A stretch of 64,000 bases of DNA from Diphasiastrum complanatum (GCA_029204225.1 CM055096.1:30390557-30454556), one strand, 5' to 3'; counted from the stretch's first letter, positions 11,881 through 23,640 are shown. The notes: a model not told the origin generated them from the letters alone. Translations and numbers: made by a program.

Positions 11881-12960
11881 GTAAATCAATTTCAGAGCAT
11901 ACTAATAGAGTTTTCAATGACATGCAGAAGTCCATAAGGTTCTAGGTATTGGATTCAAGTAGGTTTAGCTATGTTTGTTGATAGATTGATTTTGAATTGA
12001 TTTCGATGAATAAATTATTTACAACTAAAAAAAATTGAATCTAACGAATTGCACGTTGAGGACTTGTGTGCTATTTACATCCTCCCGTCGAACTTCAATT
12101 TGTGAACATAGAATGGAATTGCAATTGGAACTCTCTATTATTCAAACATATTATGAGGCAAGGAGGCTCAACTCTCTAGAAAAATTATCTATTCCCTATA
12201 ACATAATAGGTTATACAACTTTCCCCAGTTTTGATTGTAAGGAAAGTCAGTTGTAACAATTTGGAGTAGATAATACTTGCTATGGTAGAATTGATGTAAT
12301 CTTGTGAGTAACTATTCCCTGAAAAATCGTTGAAGAAATGGCTTTGAATGATTGGAATAGGAGCTGCATGCATAACTCCATGATCAGTTGCAAGAGAAGA
12401 TGTAACCTGATTTATTGGAATACAAAACAAGCATATAGTCCTTCTCTCAAACTCTTAGTGAGTTCATGAAACTCTGGGATAGCTGCTGAAACTCATAAGG
12501 TAGCTAGTTCATGCCCTGTTGTTGTTTTCTTAGACATTGATTTGCATAGATCTGATGCAGATAGAAAACGGCTATAGCAATGAAGGTAACTTGTTAGTGA
12601 AAGAGTAGAATAGGGTTTTTGCAACATGTTTCTTGTCTGTCTCTACAATGCTCTGACCAAAGGAATAGTAGTTGAATGGGATGATGGTTTCTGAACTTCA
12701 GAACTCCAGAGTTCGGATTGTTGGACAGCCATATAGCGCCCTGAAACTGAGTCAGGGGGAATATTTTCCTAGAACTGATGTAGTTTTTTACTCCCAATCA
12801 CCATTTCCTCATAGCAGCACGGGATTGAAGTATATAACAATCTTATAAAAATTGTTGCAGAGGTAATGGAAAGCAAAAGCACTGATTACTGCTCAAACAA
12901 GGAAAGCTGATGCAATCTTTAGCAGCAGAGGCAGTCGTGGGAGAGGAGGCGCTAGTCACA
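11881..12960. other. Non-coding stretch, nothing recognised
   Basis: Short ORFs (12,035-12,256 plus; 12,185-12,430 and 12,594-12,797 minus) show no family motif and no retroelement signature. This is probably decayed repeat sequence. Confidence 0.4.
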
Positions 12961-13526
12961 AATGTAACCTTTTTTTTTTGGCAACGATGAGGTGCCCCAG
13001 TGGCTGGGAGAAGACAGGAGCCCGAGTTGCAACTGTGAGAAGAAGTTGAAGGCTTTAAGGGGGTGTGGGGGGAGGTCCTCCTCCGGGGCCCTTCCCTGCC
13101 CTGAATTCCGTTTTTACATTTTTTTTTTTTTGACGTAAATTTTTTTTTACACGCACCTTTCAGGCGAAAGGTGCATGTAAAAAATGTAAATTTTTTTACG
13201 TGCACCGGAAGGTGCCTGTAAAAAAGAATTTGTCAAAAAAAAAAATTGCCCCACAGATTACGTTCTGTGATGCATCACCATTTCCTTTCTAAAAATTTAA
13301 AAACTGATTTTACGTGGTTTAAAAAAAGCTTTTGTTTTTTTGCTAGCGTTTCTCTCGTGTTCCGTAAAACTAAGCGTTATGGAAATGGTGACCATTCTTG
13401 CAGCTGCATGGCTATCTCCTTATACGATGTCCGTTGCATGCTAGTCAGTAAGGTTATTGACTTTAAGTTGATTCAGAATGGGAATTTTTAAGAGTTTCAT
13501 GGAATCAACTCGAAAAATTTAAGTTG

Positions 13527-13922
13527 CTAGCACACGGTTATAGAAATTTTGGTTTCTTGGTGCTTGGTTATCAAATATTTTTTTTTAACCTCAGAGATGG
13601 GTATTGCTCCCAGTATATTGGTTAAAAGATATTTTGGTTTTTCCTTCTCTATTAATAATATGCATGTGCAGGCCTTTATCATTTTTGCATAGGGCTCTCG
13701 ATAGATGTAACTTTTGGAAGTTACATGGCTTTCGTTTGTTACATCGGTATTATATCGATGATTACATGTAAGCATAGACAGGTCAGGAGCATTGCTCGAT
13801 AGCAATACTAAGTTGTCATAAGAGAGAAGAAGACTGGACAAAAGAGACATGTTAGCATCTTCGTCTGGTATTAACAAACCTATTGCAGCTAGCTGATTGA
13901 GCAGCTGTTTTAATTCATTCAC
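13527..13922 (-). pseudogene. Copia gag fragment, duplicate 1
   Basis: The minus-strand frame starts NELKQLLNQLAAIG and continues DANMSLLSSLLLSYDNLVL, the UBN2-type gag signature. After about 80 residues it becomes unlike gag. There is no zinc knuckle or pol downstream. Confidence 0.75.
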
Positions 13923-13960
13923 TGATTGAGGTATGTGAAAGATTCAACTAGTTTAGTCCT

Positions 13961-14036
13961 GCTCCGAGGCCCTTCCGCCCCGGAAGACTGTGCGCCCGAG
14001 GGCACACAATCTTCCGAGGGCGAAGGGCCGAGGAGC
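13961..14036. repeat. Long GC-rich hairpin (36-bp arms, 4-nt loop)
   Basis: Arms 13,961-13,996 and 14,001-14,036 are inverted copies with about 30 of 36 positions pairing. GC content is much above the flanks. It sits exactly at the junction between the two duplicate units. Confidence 0.85.
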
Positions 14037-14444
14037 TGGCCCTTTTTTGACGTAATTTTTTTTTTACACGCACCTTTCGGGCGGAAGGTGCATGTAAAAA
14101 ACGTAAATTTTTTTACGTGCACTGGAAGGTGCCTGTAAAAAAGAATTGGTCAAAAAAATAAAATTGCCCCACAGATTACGTTATGTGATGCATCACCATT
14201 TCCTTTCTAAAAATTTAAAAACTGATTTTACGTGGTTTAAAAAAAGCTTTTGTTTTTTTGCTAGCGTTTCTCTCGTGTTCCGTAAAACTAAGCATTATGG
14301 GAATGGTGACCATTCTTGCAGTTGCATGGCTATCTCCTTATACGATGTCCGTTGCATGCTAGTCAATAAGGTTATTGACTTTAAGTTGATTCAAAATGGG
14401 AATTTTTAGGAGTTTCGTGGAATCAACTCGAAAAATTCAAGTTG

Positions 14445-14840
14445 CTAGCACATGGTTATAGAAATTTTGGTTTCTTGGTGCTTGGTTATCAAATATTTTT
14501 TTTTAACCTTAGAAATGGGTATTGCTCCCAGTATATTGGTTAAAAGGTATTTTGGTTTTTCCTTCTCTATTAATAATATGCATGTGCAAGCCTTTATCAT
14601 TTTTGCATAGGGCTCTCGATAGATGTAACTTTTGGAAGTTACATGGCTTTCGTTTGTTACATCGGTATTATATCGATGATTACATGTAAGCATAGACAGG
14701 TCAGGAGCATTGCTCAATAGCAATACTAAGTTGTCATAAGAGAGAAGAAGACTGGATAAAAGAGACATGTTAGCATCTTCGTATGGTATTAACAAACCTA
14801 TTGCAGCTAGCTGATTGAGCAGTTGTTTGAATTCATTCAC
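14445..14840 (-). pseudogene. Copia gag fragment, duplicate 2
   Basis: Near-identical copy of the gag piece at 13,527-13,922 (about 6 residue differences in 131), in the same orientation, produced by the tandem duplication. Confidence 0.75.
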
Positions 14841-14878
14841 TGATTGAGGTATGTGAAAGATTCAACTAGTTTAGTCCT

Positions 14879-15073
14879 ATTTGCTACATTTGTTTATATG
14901 GAAAATTGAGGCCAAATTTATATTAGACTTAGAGTTTGACTTTTCAAAGTTAATTAGTCTAAATTTTATTTGAATGAACACTTTCGGAAAGTGTAGTCAA
15001 ATTTGCTACATTTGTTTATGTGGAAATTGAGGTCAATTTCATGGTAAACTTAGAGTTTGACTTCTCAAAACTG
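14879..15073. repeat. Direct repeat (about 70 bp, 122 bp apart)
   Basis: TTTGCTACATTTGTTTAT...GAGTTTGACTT is found at 14,880-14,950 and 15,002-15,071, about 85% identical. Confidence 0.8.
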
Positions 15074-15239
15074 CAAAATGGGTACGTAGAGCTTAGACTC
15101 TAACCTGCAAAAATTTATGGATTTGTGGAACAAAGTTTTCTCATCAATGCAAAACTGGCACTTTGGCAGTTTATCCTAGGCCTGCCAGCTGATTATTAGA
15201 ACAAATGTAAAGCCGAGTTTGAGTACATATGAAAAGGGT

Positions 15240-15800
15240 AAGCAAGTAGTTTCTGGAAATTATGTTGCTTTCCTAACCTCTTTTGATGAACCTACAAGTG
15301 TAGATGAAGCAAGGAAAGAAGAGGAGTGGATCCAAGCAATGGATCTTGCCAGTATCAAGCTCTTATGAAGAATGGAACATGGAGATTGGTGGAGAAAGCT
15401 ATTGGATGCAAATGGATCTTCAAGGTGAAGACAAACCAAGATGGATCTATCAACAAGTACAAGACAAGGTTAGTCGCAAAAGGATATGCTCAAGAACATG
15501 GGGTTGACTATGATGAGATCTTTGCACCTGTGGCAAAGATGGTAAGCATTCGAGTCATCATCTCACTTGCTACACTTTATGGATGGGATCTATGGCAAAT
15601 GGATATTACAAATGTATTCTTGAATGGTATGGAGCAACCCGAGAGCTACATTTCTACTACAAAGCCAAATCATGTGTGTTACTACAAAAGAGTTTGTATG
15701 GCCTTAAGCAAGCACCAAGGAGTTGGTATGCTAAGCTTAACATTTTTTTACTCTCTCAAGGCTTTGTTATGAGTGAGTATGATCATTCACTTAACTATAG
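15240..15800 (+). pseudogene. Ty1/copia RT N-terminal fragment
   Basis: Plus strand: [64 protein letters not shown], then after a frameshift near 15,680 SLYGLKQAPRSWYAKL. It stops before the YVDD catalytic box, at about 15,800, where sequence of the next element begins. Gag, protease, integrase and RNase H are absent. Confidence 0.9.
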
Positions 15801-15929
15801 GTTTGCAGGAAGAATGGCCACACATGTCTCGAACATAAAGCTAACAAGGGGATCCCTGACATGTTTTATCGACCAAGCCACACCTTTATAGCTAGTAGAA
15901 ATTTTCCAGGCCTCTACCCTATAAAGGGT

Positions 15930-17886
15930 TATACTCTCTTTGTTAGTTCTCTTGAAACTCACAACTTGTACTAGTGATACCTCGCTCACTTACGAAGCTC
16001 CCGAGCCACTTCCCTATCACATTCTTCTCAAGAGTCTCTTCTAGAGTCTCTGATGATATCACTTAAATGTTCTAGCACATAATCGGGCAAAGGATCGGGA
16101 AGTCCTAAACGTAATTCGGCTTTCCACACAAAATCTTCACTCAATTCGTAGACTTCGAGGGAACTGCTATCGGCATTGTGTCTAACTCTAAACAATTTAT
16201 CTCCTGCTAGAAGATGCTTATAGAAATCCCTGAAATAGAAGTAGTGATAAATCCTTCCATTTCTATTCAACTAGTAAAAGTCACTTGGCAGGAAGGAGAA
16301 AGCCTCTAGACTACTGACACAAGTATTAGTAAAAGTTTCGAAAGATCCTGGAATTAGAGACCATCTAAATACGCTTGGTGTATCAATAATAGGATGGAGC
16401 TCAAAGTTGTGGTCACTCATAGGAAACTCTACGCTTGGAATATAAAGTACATAGGCATCAAAGTCCTCAAAAAACCTACTATTTGACAGGATCTCTTTCC
16501 CTTTTGTAAGGTATACAGGAAAAGGGTTTTGGCTTAATTGATGTGTCCCAAAATCCATCTTTTCTCGGCTTTGATACTCACGTAATTTCCTAGCCATCAT
16601 TGTTGTGGTCATCTCTGTGGCCGCCAGTTCAGTGCATAGATTTGCTACGATCTTTCCTTGACCCTCCATATGTTCTTCGTAGCATAGCTTCTGGATCTTG
16701 TTTTCAATTGCCAAGCTCTGCATGTATTCCTCCATACATCTCTATCTTTCATCAAGCTACTTATTTCATTCTTATTTCTAATGTTCACCTTTTCCAGTCG
16801 CTTTTATCCATTGTGGGAATCACTATTTCCTCCATGTAGTTGAATTGTAATTGGTCGCTGAATTTGCAACATATCATATTTGTACAATATCTAGAGTTAA
16901 AATTACTACGCATATGTACCTATATACAAATTTGCCACTGCTATGCTACATGCATTATCCCTTGAACTAGCTTCCCACCGAAGTTTTTAAACAAGTCTTG
17001 CTTAATTCTCAACAGAAGATGGTATGTAGTTTTACTAGGCTAAGCTGGACCTCGAGAAGTTGACATAACAATTTTTCTATTCTCCGTATCCCATAAGCTG
17101 ATTCTCTTCTCAAAACCACCCACGTCTCGATCATAGAGTTAACATGAAGTGAGGATCACTCTTGTGGTGCATAATGGTAATATATGTCATGTTCGTATGC
17201 TAGTCTGGCCAATAAGTCAGATCCTTCTTGTTTAGGACCTCTGGAGGCTCCGTCATAACATAAGGAGTAGGGTTTATCTACCTCTTTTCTTGTCATCTCC
17301 TGGATGGTCAATAATCATCTCAGCATCTGCTATGAACTGTACATTCGCTCCTCTCTTCTTCTTTTTCTCAAGGTATGTCATACTCAGAACAAACTTATAT
17401 TTACAGTCCATCAATTTACTAGACATCTATATGATGTCGTGGGTAGGTGACAACGGTTGTTACCAGTGCAAACCACCCATGAATGTGGTGATCTTGTGTT
17501 GTAATCTTCTCAGCACGCTTCGCTTCGCTAGCTCAAAGTAAGCATGTATTGTTTTTTTCTTATTGGGACTACTTCTGAAATGTCGTCCAATATTCTCTCA
17601 TCTATGATATTCATATCAAAGAAGACGATGTCTTGATCGTAGTGTGATCTACATAGGCTACCATATTCACAGTCCACAAGGCTCTCTTTACTAAGTCAAG
17701 CCCCCACATAAAAGATAAATAGGATAAGTCATCTTGACTTCCCCATTCCCACAACTATCGAGAGTCTATCTGGACATCTTTCGTCCATGTGTCCCAAGTG
17801 AAGCCTTTTACTTTGGCACATATAATTTCAGCCACCGGTATAGATAGTCCTAGTCCCCACTCTTCAATATTTGTGCTGCACAGTTA
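15930..17886 (-). pseudogene. Unrecognised degenerate coding region at the gag position of an LTR element
   Basis: Read right to left from 310 bp inside a Met-tRNA primer site. Recoverable blocks are EEWGLGLSIPVAEII...CAKVKGFTWDTWTKDVQ (17,780-17,885), GSQDDLSYLSFMWGLDLVKRAL (17,650-17,740; keep as motif only), FELAKRSVLRRLQHKIT (17,480-17,560), LEKKKKRGANVQFIADAEM (17,300-17,370), LLARLAYEHDIYYHYAP (17,160-17,225) and, best preserved, two frames joined by one TAG (16,271-16,735 and 16,028-16,270) encoding about 235 residues with an N-terminal possible coiled coil and an acidic C-terminus (SLEVYELSEDFVW). At least four frame breaks. No zinc knuckle, protease or RT. I do not recognise the family; it could be a captured host gene or an unusual Gag. 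This is a broken copy. Confidence 0.5.
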
Positions 17887-18196
17887 AGGGTGGTGGTCCA
17901 CTCTGATAGGTTTATCCATAATCTTGGTGACAACATCTTTTCTTCTTCTTGTTTATTGTCGTGCTATACCAACCTAGATTTACTAGATTTGTGTAGTATT
18001 TATGTCGTTCCCCAAGGAGATAGCACTTGTGCAGAATTTCAGAATTCCGTACTACCACTTTTCAGACCTGAAAATTCAGTTCCAATCCGATTTGGTCCAA
18101 ATAGACTTCAAAGGAAGGTGAGTAAAACTGCTTTTTGGCTTGATTTAGCTCTCAAATTCTCGTACAATCAGAGATGTTAGCATGCAAAGCTCAATT

Positions 18197-18210
18197 TGGC
18201 TCTGATACCA
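18197..18210 (-). other. Primer-binding site (initiator Met-tRNA), minus strand
   Basis: TGGTATCAGAGCCA on the minus strand, directly next to an LTR terminus (CA on minus at 18,211-18,212). It defines a minus-strand element whose interior lies to the left. Confidence 0.85.
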
Positions 18211-18970
18211 TGACAAAATTTCCAGAATTCACACGTGTGGGGAAGATCCACAAGTATGATAGATCTAATTAAGCTTTATGATTAGCACAATAACCTGATT
18301 ATAGATTGAATAGCAAGATCTAGTACATAAGTTATGGCTTAACCACAATCTAGCATGCTAAGCATCAGAGAATGATAGCAATGAATCACAAATGAGCAAA
18401 AGTACAAGAAATTAGTGTATTAGCATTAACGTCAACATGAGTTAGAGAGAGAAAGATATAGAGATATCAAGCAAAGATTGTGTGGATCCAAAATGGCAAG
18501 AGATAGCTACAAAGCTTTGGTTCTTCATAAAAAATTATGAGAAGAGCTACACATATTTATGGAGTTTGAGGTAGCTCGAGGTAGAACCACATCCATCCAC
18601 CTTCCAATGACATTTAAAGTGAACACTAGAGTCTAAGTGACATTTGTCACATATCATGCATGAATCTCTACCTACTTTTTCCAAGTGTCCTAGTTCTAAC
18701 TAGAAATGTACAAATCATCATGCATGTGTCCATTTCACTTTGTGCATGCCTTGCATATCACTATGGATCACTTACAACTAATGCATGTGAATTGCCACAA
18801 GTTTCTACTAGCATATTTTTGCTAATTCTAAGTCTACAATCTATATGCAAGTTGTAATCATAAAACTAGATATGTCAAATCCATATATCTTGAGTTCTAT
18901 CTAGGCCAATTTTGGCATTTGCATTTATGGAACAACTTACTTGCATAGTACAATGTTTGTAGCAAGCCTA
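18211..18970 (-). repeat. Probable 5' LTR of the minus-strand element
   Basis: The left boundary is fixed by the primer site. The right boundary is only bracketed by the copia RT fragment beginning at about 18,985. It carries a CACACGTGTG palindrome at 18,230-18,239. No coding signal. Confidence 0.55.
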
Positions 18971-18984
18971 AAGTCAAGATCGAT

Positions 18985-19222
18985 TATTTTTTCCATTTCA
19001 ACACAAATGGCATTGTTGGACGCTACAAGACCAAACTTGTCGCCAAGGGCTACACATAGAGATATGACATCACCTACTTCGATACATACTCACCAATAGT
19101 CAAGATGGCAAGCATCCGACTACTCCTTGCATATGCAATGCAACACAATCTGGAAATTCATCAGATTGATGTTAAAACAACCTTTCTCCATGGAGATCTA
19201 GAGGAATAAATCATCCGACATA
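18985..19222 (+). pseudogene. Ty1/copia RT fragment
   Basis: Plus strand: FNTNGIVGRYKTKLVAKGYT, stop, TYSPIVKMASIRLLLAYA, HQIDVKTTFLHGDLEE, stop. This is the fingers part of RT, with two TAG/TAA stops. It abuts the linker of copy B. Confidence 0.85.
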
Positions 19223-19634
19223 TTGAACTCTCAAGTTCCTCAGTCGACTATTCCTATCCAAGGTCCAAGCTCATCTACTTCCGACAATCAACTTATCAAC
19301 AATGAATCCGAAGATGATGATGTTGCAATTCAGCAACTACAACATGATGGAAATGATCAACTTCCTTTATTACCCAGAAGATCAATAGGAGCTAGCAGAC
19401 CACCTATAAGGTATATCGACGAGTCTGCAGCTTATCTTATTTAAGAGCCGATGACTGTCGAAGAGGCACTCAGTCAGCCCGATTATGATCTCTAGAAATA
19501 AGCTACTGATAAAGAGTATTCATCTCTTATCAAGAACCATACATGGACGATTGTCGAATTACCTGCTAGCAGAAACATAGTCGATTGCAAATGGGTTTTC
19601 AAAATCATATACAAGACAGACAGAAGCATTGACT
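19223..19634 (+). pseudogene. Copia copy B, 5' part: pre-RT linker and RT start
   Basis: A Ser/Asp-rich linker (SSTSDNQLINNESEDDD) is followed by the RPPIRYIDE box, then MTVEEALSQPDY, WTIVELPASRNIVDCKWVFK and YKTDRSID. The frame is interrupted by TAA/TAG near 19,443, 19,493 and 19,499. The RT domain continues at 21,828 after a 2.2-kb insertion, because the next expected residues (RLKA-VVARGFS type) resume there. Confidence 0.85.
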
Positions 19635-21827
19635 GAAAAAAACCTCAATTTTTTGCCAGTTTGATTTTCTGCACGCTCTTTGAATTGTTGAAACTTGTTG
19701 AAAGCCTCCAATTTCTACTTAACAAAGTCAACAACTGTTCTTCTGAAAAATTCGTGAATAAAAGTAATGAAATACTTTGCATCTAGCAATGACAGAGTTT
19801 GCATAGGTCCACATATATCTGAATGAACCACATCTAACAGACCTTTTGCTGCATGCATATGGCCCATGGCTGTCGGCTACATCGATGCATCTATGGTCAA
19901 AATCCTAGTCTGCTTTCCAAGGATGCAGCTATGACATATAGGGAGGTTGACTTCGTCGGTTGAATAGTCGAGCTCAAGTGCTAGGGATTGTCTGGACATG
20001 TTCGTTACAAATGCATAATTCAAGTGTCCTAAGAGATGATGCCATAATAATGCTTTATTGACAAGAACAAAGGTCTTCAAGACTTGATTAGTATCAGAAT
20101 AACAATGTGCCAATCTATATAAGTATCTCTGTCTCTTACCAGTGTAAGGAGCTTATTGCTCCTATCGATAATTCTGCATTGATCTGACTCAAACTCCACC
20201 TTATGATCTAAATCCATAATTATACTTACTAATAACAAATTTCTAGAGAGTTTAGAAACATACATGACTTTTGATAGTAGTTTGAATTGATCATGCCGGA
20301 ACTTTAATCCTACAGTACCTTCACCTTCAATAGTGTGAGTGTTATCATCACCAAGAGGAACATTCTTCTTTCTAGTATAAGGCATATAGGAGTGAAAGAT
20401 CTCACGATGATTTGTCATATCCAGAAACAAAAAATCATCAAACAATGCCTTTTGGTCTTTGACCATGAATGGACCTTCGTCCATGTCGACTTCGAGAGAT
20501 GCTACAATTGTATTTGCTTGTCGATCAGGTTGCTTGGGGTGCATTTTTCGTATTGACAATTCTGCAATCCTGGATCTCATGGTTATTGCGCTTGCAATAC
20601 CTCCAAAACATCTTCTTCTTCGATTGTGGATTTGATGATTGTCCTTGACCTTGAGTCAGCTTCTGATTCGATGCAGACTACTTGGAGCCTTTATGCTTCT
20701 ATCGTTTTGAGCCTTTGTTGACATATAGAGCATGAGATGACCCGACTTCTTCGATTATATTCTTGCAGCAATATAGTGATAACTCTGGTAAGAGCTAAAT
20801 TTGAGTGTGTCGATATGATCATCACCTAGTTCTCATATGTAGAGGGCAAGCTTGAAAGCAATGTCATAATTTCATCTTGATCGTGATCCAACAGCGGCCA
20901 TCTGTTGCAAGAGATTTTTGAACTGGTTAATGTGACTCTAACGAGACTCACTATTCGACATCTTGAGTGTGAAGAATTTCCTTCGTAGATGTAACTTGGT
21001 AGTTACGTCTCTCACATATAGTGAGCTCAAGATGTCCCAAACTTCTTTTGAATTATTGGCTTCAGCTATTTGGCCAATCTGAGTATCTGATATATTGAGG
21101 ATAATAAGTGCGAAAGCTTTACCATCCTTCGATTTTCACTTTGAGTCGATTGTGTCATCTTCGGGCTTTACTTCGATACCTATAACAACATCCCACAACT
21201 CGTGGGCGATTAACGAGGTCTTCATCTTAAATTTCCATAAATATCCAACAAATAGCATAATCCAAATAAAACATGAGAGATGGAGCAAGAAAGAATAGCA
21301 GGGACATGTTGGATTTATCTCCTAAATCCCATGTTAATCTAGTTCCATTCATTGTTGTATATTTACTTGCATTGTCGCGCAACTCAACTTGTCATGTGCC
21401 AAATCCCAAACTAATAGCAATAACAATGAAAGTAAAGCTAATAGCAAGAAGAGAACAAGACAATCATGATAGCATATCTATAGAAGACTAGAAACAATGA
21501 GATCTCAATGGAATCACATTAGCAATGAAAGAAAGAGTACAATCAATGGAAATTGAGCATGGATTCATGTGGATAGGGCACATGAGACATAACAATGGAG
21601 ATCCCTATGGCTTGCATTCACAAGAAAACATGAAGCTCTCACTTGCAAATGAGCCAAAAGATTCACAAATTGATGTCTCTTGCCTACTTATAGACAATGC
21701 TTTCACTTAACTAAACATAACTATCTTGAAAGATAGTTAGCCCTTGTTAAGTATTATTTAGTCTACATTGGGCCCTTGTTGGCTTATTATCCTTATTAAT
21801 TACTTTGGAGGGCCTAAAGAGGGAACC
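19635..21827 (-). mobile_element. Copia 5'-half element inserted in copy B (LTR, gag, protease, integrase start)
   Basis: Minus strand, right to left. An LTR-like block with CTATAAGTAGG lies in about 21,280-21,827. Gag lies at about 20,740-21,070 (RDVTTKLHLRRKFFTLKM). The knuckle/protease region is at 20,077-20,640: the protease Asp-Ser-Gly is lost (FLFLDMTNH instead of WFLDSGATQHMT). Pre-integrase HHCC is at 19,877-20,010 (HHLLGHLNYA, CHSCILGKQT), and integrase starts at 19,640-19,860 (VHSDICGPMQT). It ends abruptly at 19,635. Same family as 1-822. Confidence 0.8.
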
Positions 21828-23232
21828 GCCTTGATCTTAAGGCTACTAGCTGTGTTGTCGCCAGAGGATTTTCTCATGTACACAACGTCGATTATACTGA
21901 GACTTTCAGTCCAGTAGTTAGGCATTATTCTTTTCAACTTTTGCTATCATTTGCCACTGCAGCAGATTTGGAAATACATCAAATTGATGTACATACAACA
22001 TATCTTAACGAAGTTATTGAAGAGGACATTTACATGGTGCAACCTAAAGGTTACAATATCAAACGTAAACACAATCATGTGTGTAAACTCCATAAGGTAC
22101 TTTATGGCTTGAATTTGTATGCTTGAGCGTGGTTTCAAAGAATCAATACTTTTCTTATTGATCACGGCTACACACCAAGCTCTTCATATTCCAATGTTTA
22201 CTTCAAGACAATGCAGCAGTCTTTTATCATTATCGCTTTGTACGTGGATGACACATTGCTTTTCAGCAACAATATCGATCTGATAAAAGAAGCTAAGACA
22301 ATGTTATCTTCTGAATTTGACATGACTGATTTGGGTGAAGCTCGTTTATGCCAAAGAGACAGAAATCGAAAGTTGATTTGCATTACTCAGCAGAGGTACA
22401 TCTACAATATGTTGGTCAAATATAATCTGGTTAATTGCAAGTTAGCTCTCTCAACAATGGAACTAGGTCTCAAATTGTCGAAGGACCAGTGTCCACAAAC
22501 AATTCAAGAGAAGGAGCAGATGCGTGAGTATCCTTATCATTCGATAATAGGATCTCTTATGTATGCCATGATCTGTACTAGACCAGACATAGTCTTTGCA
22601 GTTAGCTCCCTAAGTCAGTTTATGACGAATCTTGGTATAACACATTGGAAAGCTCTTGTTAGAATTCTGAGATATCTTCAAGCTACTATGGACTTTTGCA
22701 TTTGTTACAGAGCAGTCGACAACGACAAAATCAATTAACTCAATGTTTACACATATGCAAATTGGGCAGGAGATGTAGATACTCATAAATCCACTTCTAG
22801 ATTTACATTCTTCCTCAACAATGGTCCTATTTCATGGAACAGTTGCAAGCAATCATTGATAGCTCTATCTTCCACTGAATCAGAGTATATCGCAGCCTCT
22901 CAAGCTACAAAGGAAGCAATTTGGTTGAAGAACTTACTCTCAGATATCAGTTTGAATCAATATGCTCCGACGATTTTATTCTGTGATAATCAAAGCGCCA
23001 TTGCCTTATCGGCCAATCCTAGGTTTCATTCCAGGAGTAAGCACATTGAAATCAAGTATCACTACGTCAAAAGCAAATTTCTCAACAAAGAGGGTAACTT
23101 GCAGAGTACTGTACGCAAGATATGACAGCGGACATTTTCATCAAAGCATTAAGCTTGGATACACACGTAAAGTTCCGTGCATAACTAAGTTTGAAGGTCA
23201 AGGCATTCATGGATTCATATTAAGGGGGAGTG
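21828..23232 (+). pseudogene. Copia copy B, 3' part: RT-RNase H
   Basis: RT resumes with KATSCVVARGFSHVHNVDY and FSPVVRHYSFQLLL, then QIDVHTTYLN, YVDDTLLF (22,240-22,264), a GSLMYAMICTRPDIV thumb, RNase H (DVDTHKSTS, ISWNSCKQS, LSSTESEYIAA, CDNQSAIALS) and a frameshift near 23,110. Stops at about 22,124 and 22,736. The end is a GGGGGAGTG purine tract/LTR start at about 23,223. Only about 40 bp of LTR remains before the next copia fragment. Confidence 0.9.
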
Positions 23233-23270
23233 CTGGATTATTCTCCTACTAATTGAGTAACGAGTTTTTG

Positions 23271-23450
23271 CGAGAACCAAACACATTGAGATTCAGTATC
23301 ACTTTATACGTGAGAGGCTGCTGACTCATGAAATTAATGTTGTTCATTGTAGTACGGACGAACAACTAGCTGACATTTTCACTAAGCCACTCATTAGAGA
23401 AAAGTTTGACAAGTTTAGATCAAAGCTTTTTGTACCTAAAGTTCGTTAAC
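23271..23450 (+). pseudogene. Ty1/copia RNase H C-terminal fragment
   Basis: Plus strand: RTKHIEIQYHFIRERL, VVHCSTDEQLADIFTKPL, KFRSKLFVPKVR and stop. This is the end of a third copia lineage, butted onto the LTR stub of copy B. Confidence 0.85.
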
Positions 23451-23571
23451 TTTGATGCTATGTATATGGATGTGTAAAAAGTAGATTCTACTTTTAGGGA
23501 GAGAGTTAGAATTAAAGTAGAACTATTGTATTACTGTAATGTGGGTCCTATCAGTGGATAAGGATCAGTTG

Positions 23572-23611
23572 GACTCGCCACGAGGCGAGTCGACGGGACA
23601 CACGTCCCGTC
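23572..23611. repeat. Two perfect adjacent hairpins
   Basis: GACTCGCC/GGCGAGTC (8-bp stem, 4-nt loop, 23,572-23,591) is followed with no spacer by GACGGGA/TCCCGTC (7-bp stem, 6-nt loop, 23,592-23,611). Confidence 0.85.
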
Positions 23612-23640
23612 AATGACAACCTGGGCCATGCATGGGTTGC

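Larger units (their letters stand above)
13076..14878. repeat. Tandem segmental duplication, unit about 0.9 kb
   Basis: About 13,076-13,955 and about 13,956-14,878 are near-identical (about 97% over the shared 830 bp; offset 917-919). Both contain a pair of short inverted GCACCTTTC/GGAAGGTGC motifs, an AT-rich part and a minus-strand copia gag piece. The second unit carries extra hairpin DNA at its left end. Confidence 0.9.

Noticed and set aside
17041-17120. Minus-strand LWDTENRKIV looks like the end of copia integrase
   Set aside because: An alternative frame through the same bases continues the surrounding unknown protein (SAYGIRRIEKLL), and no other integrase motif is nearby; left unresolved and not annotated as integrase.
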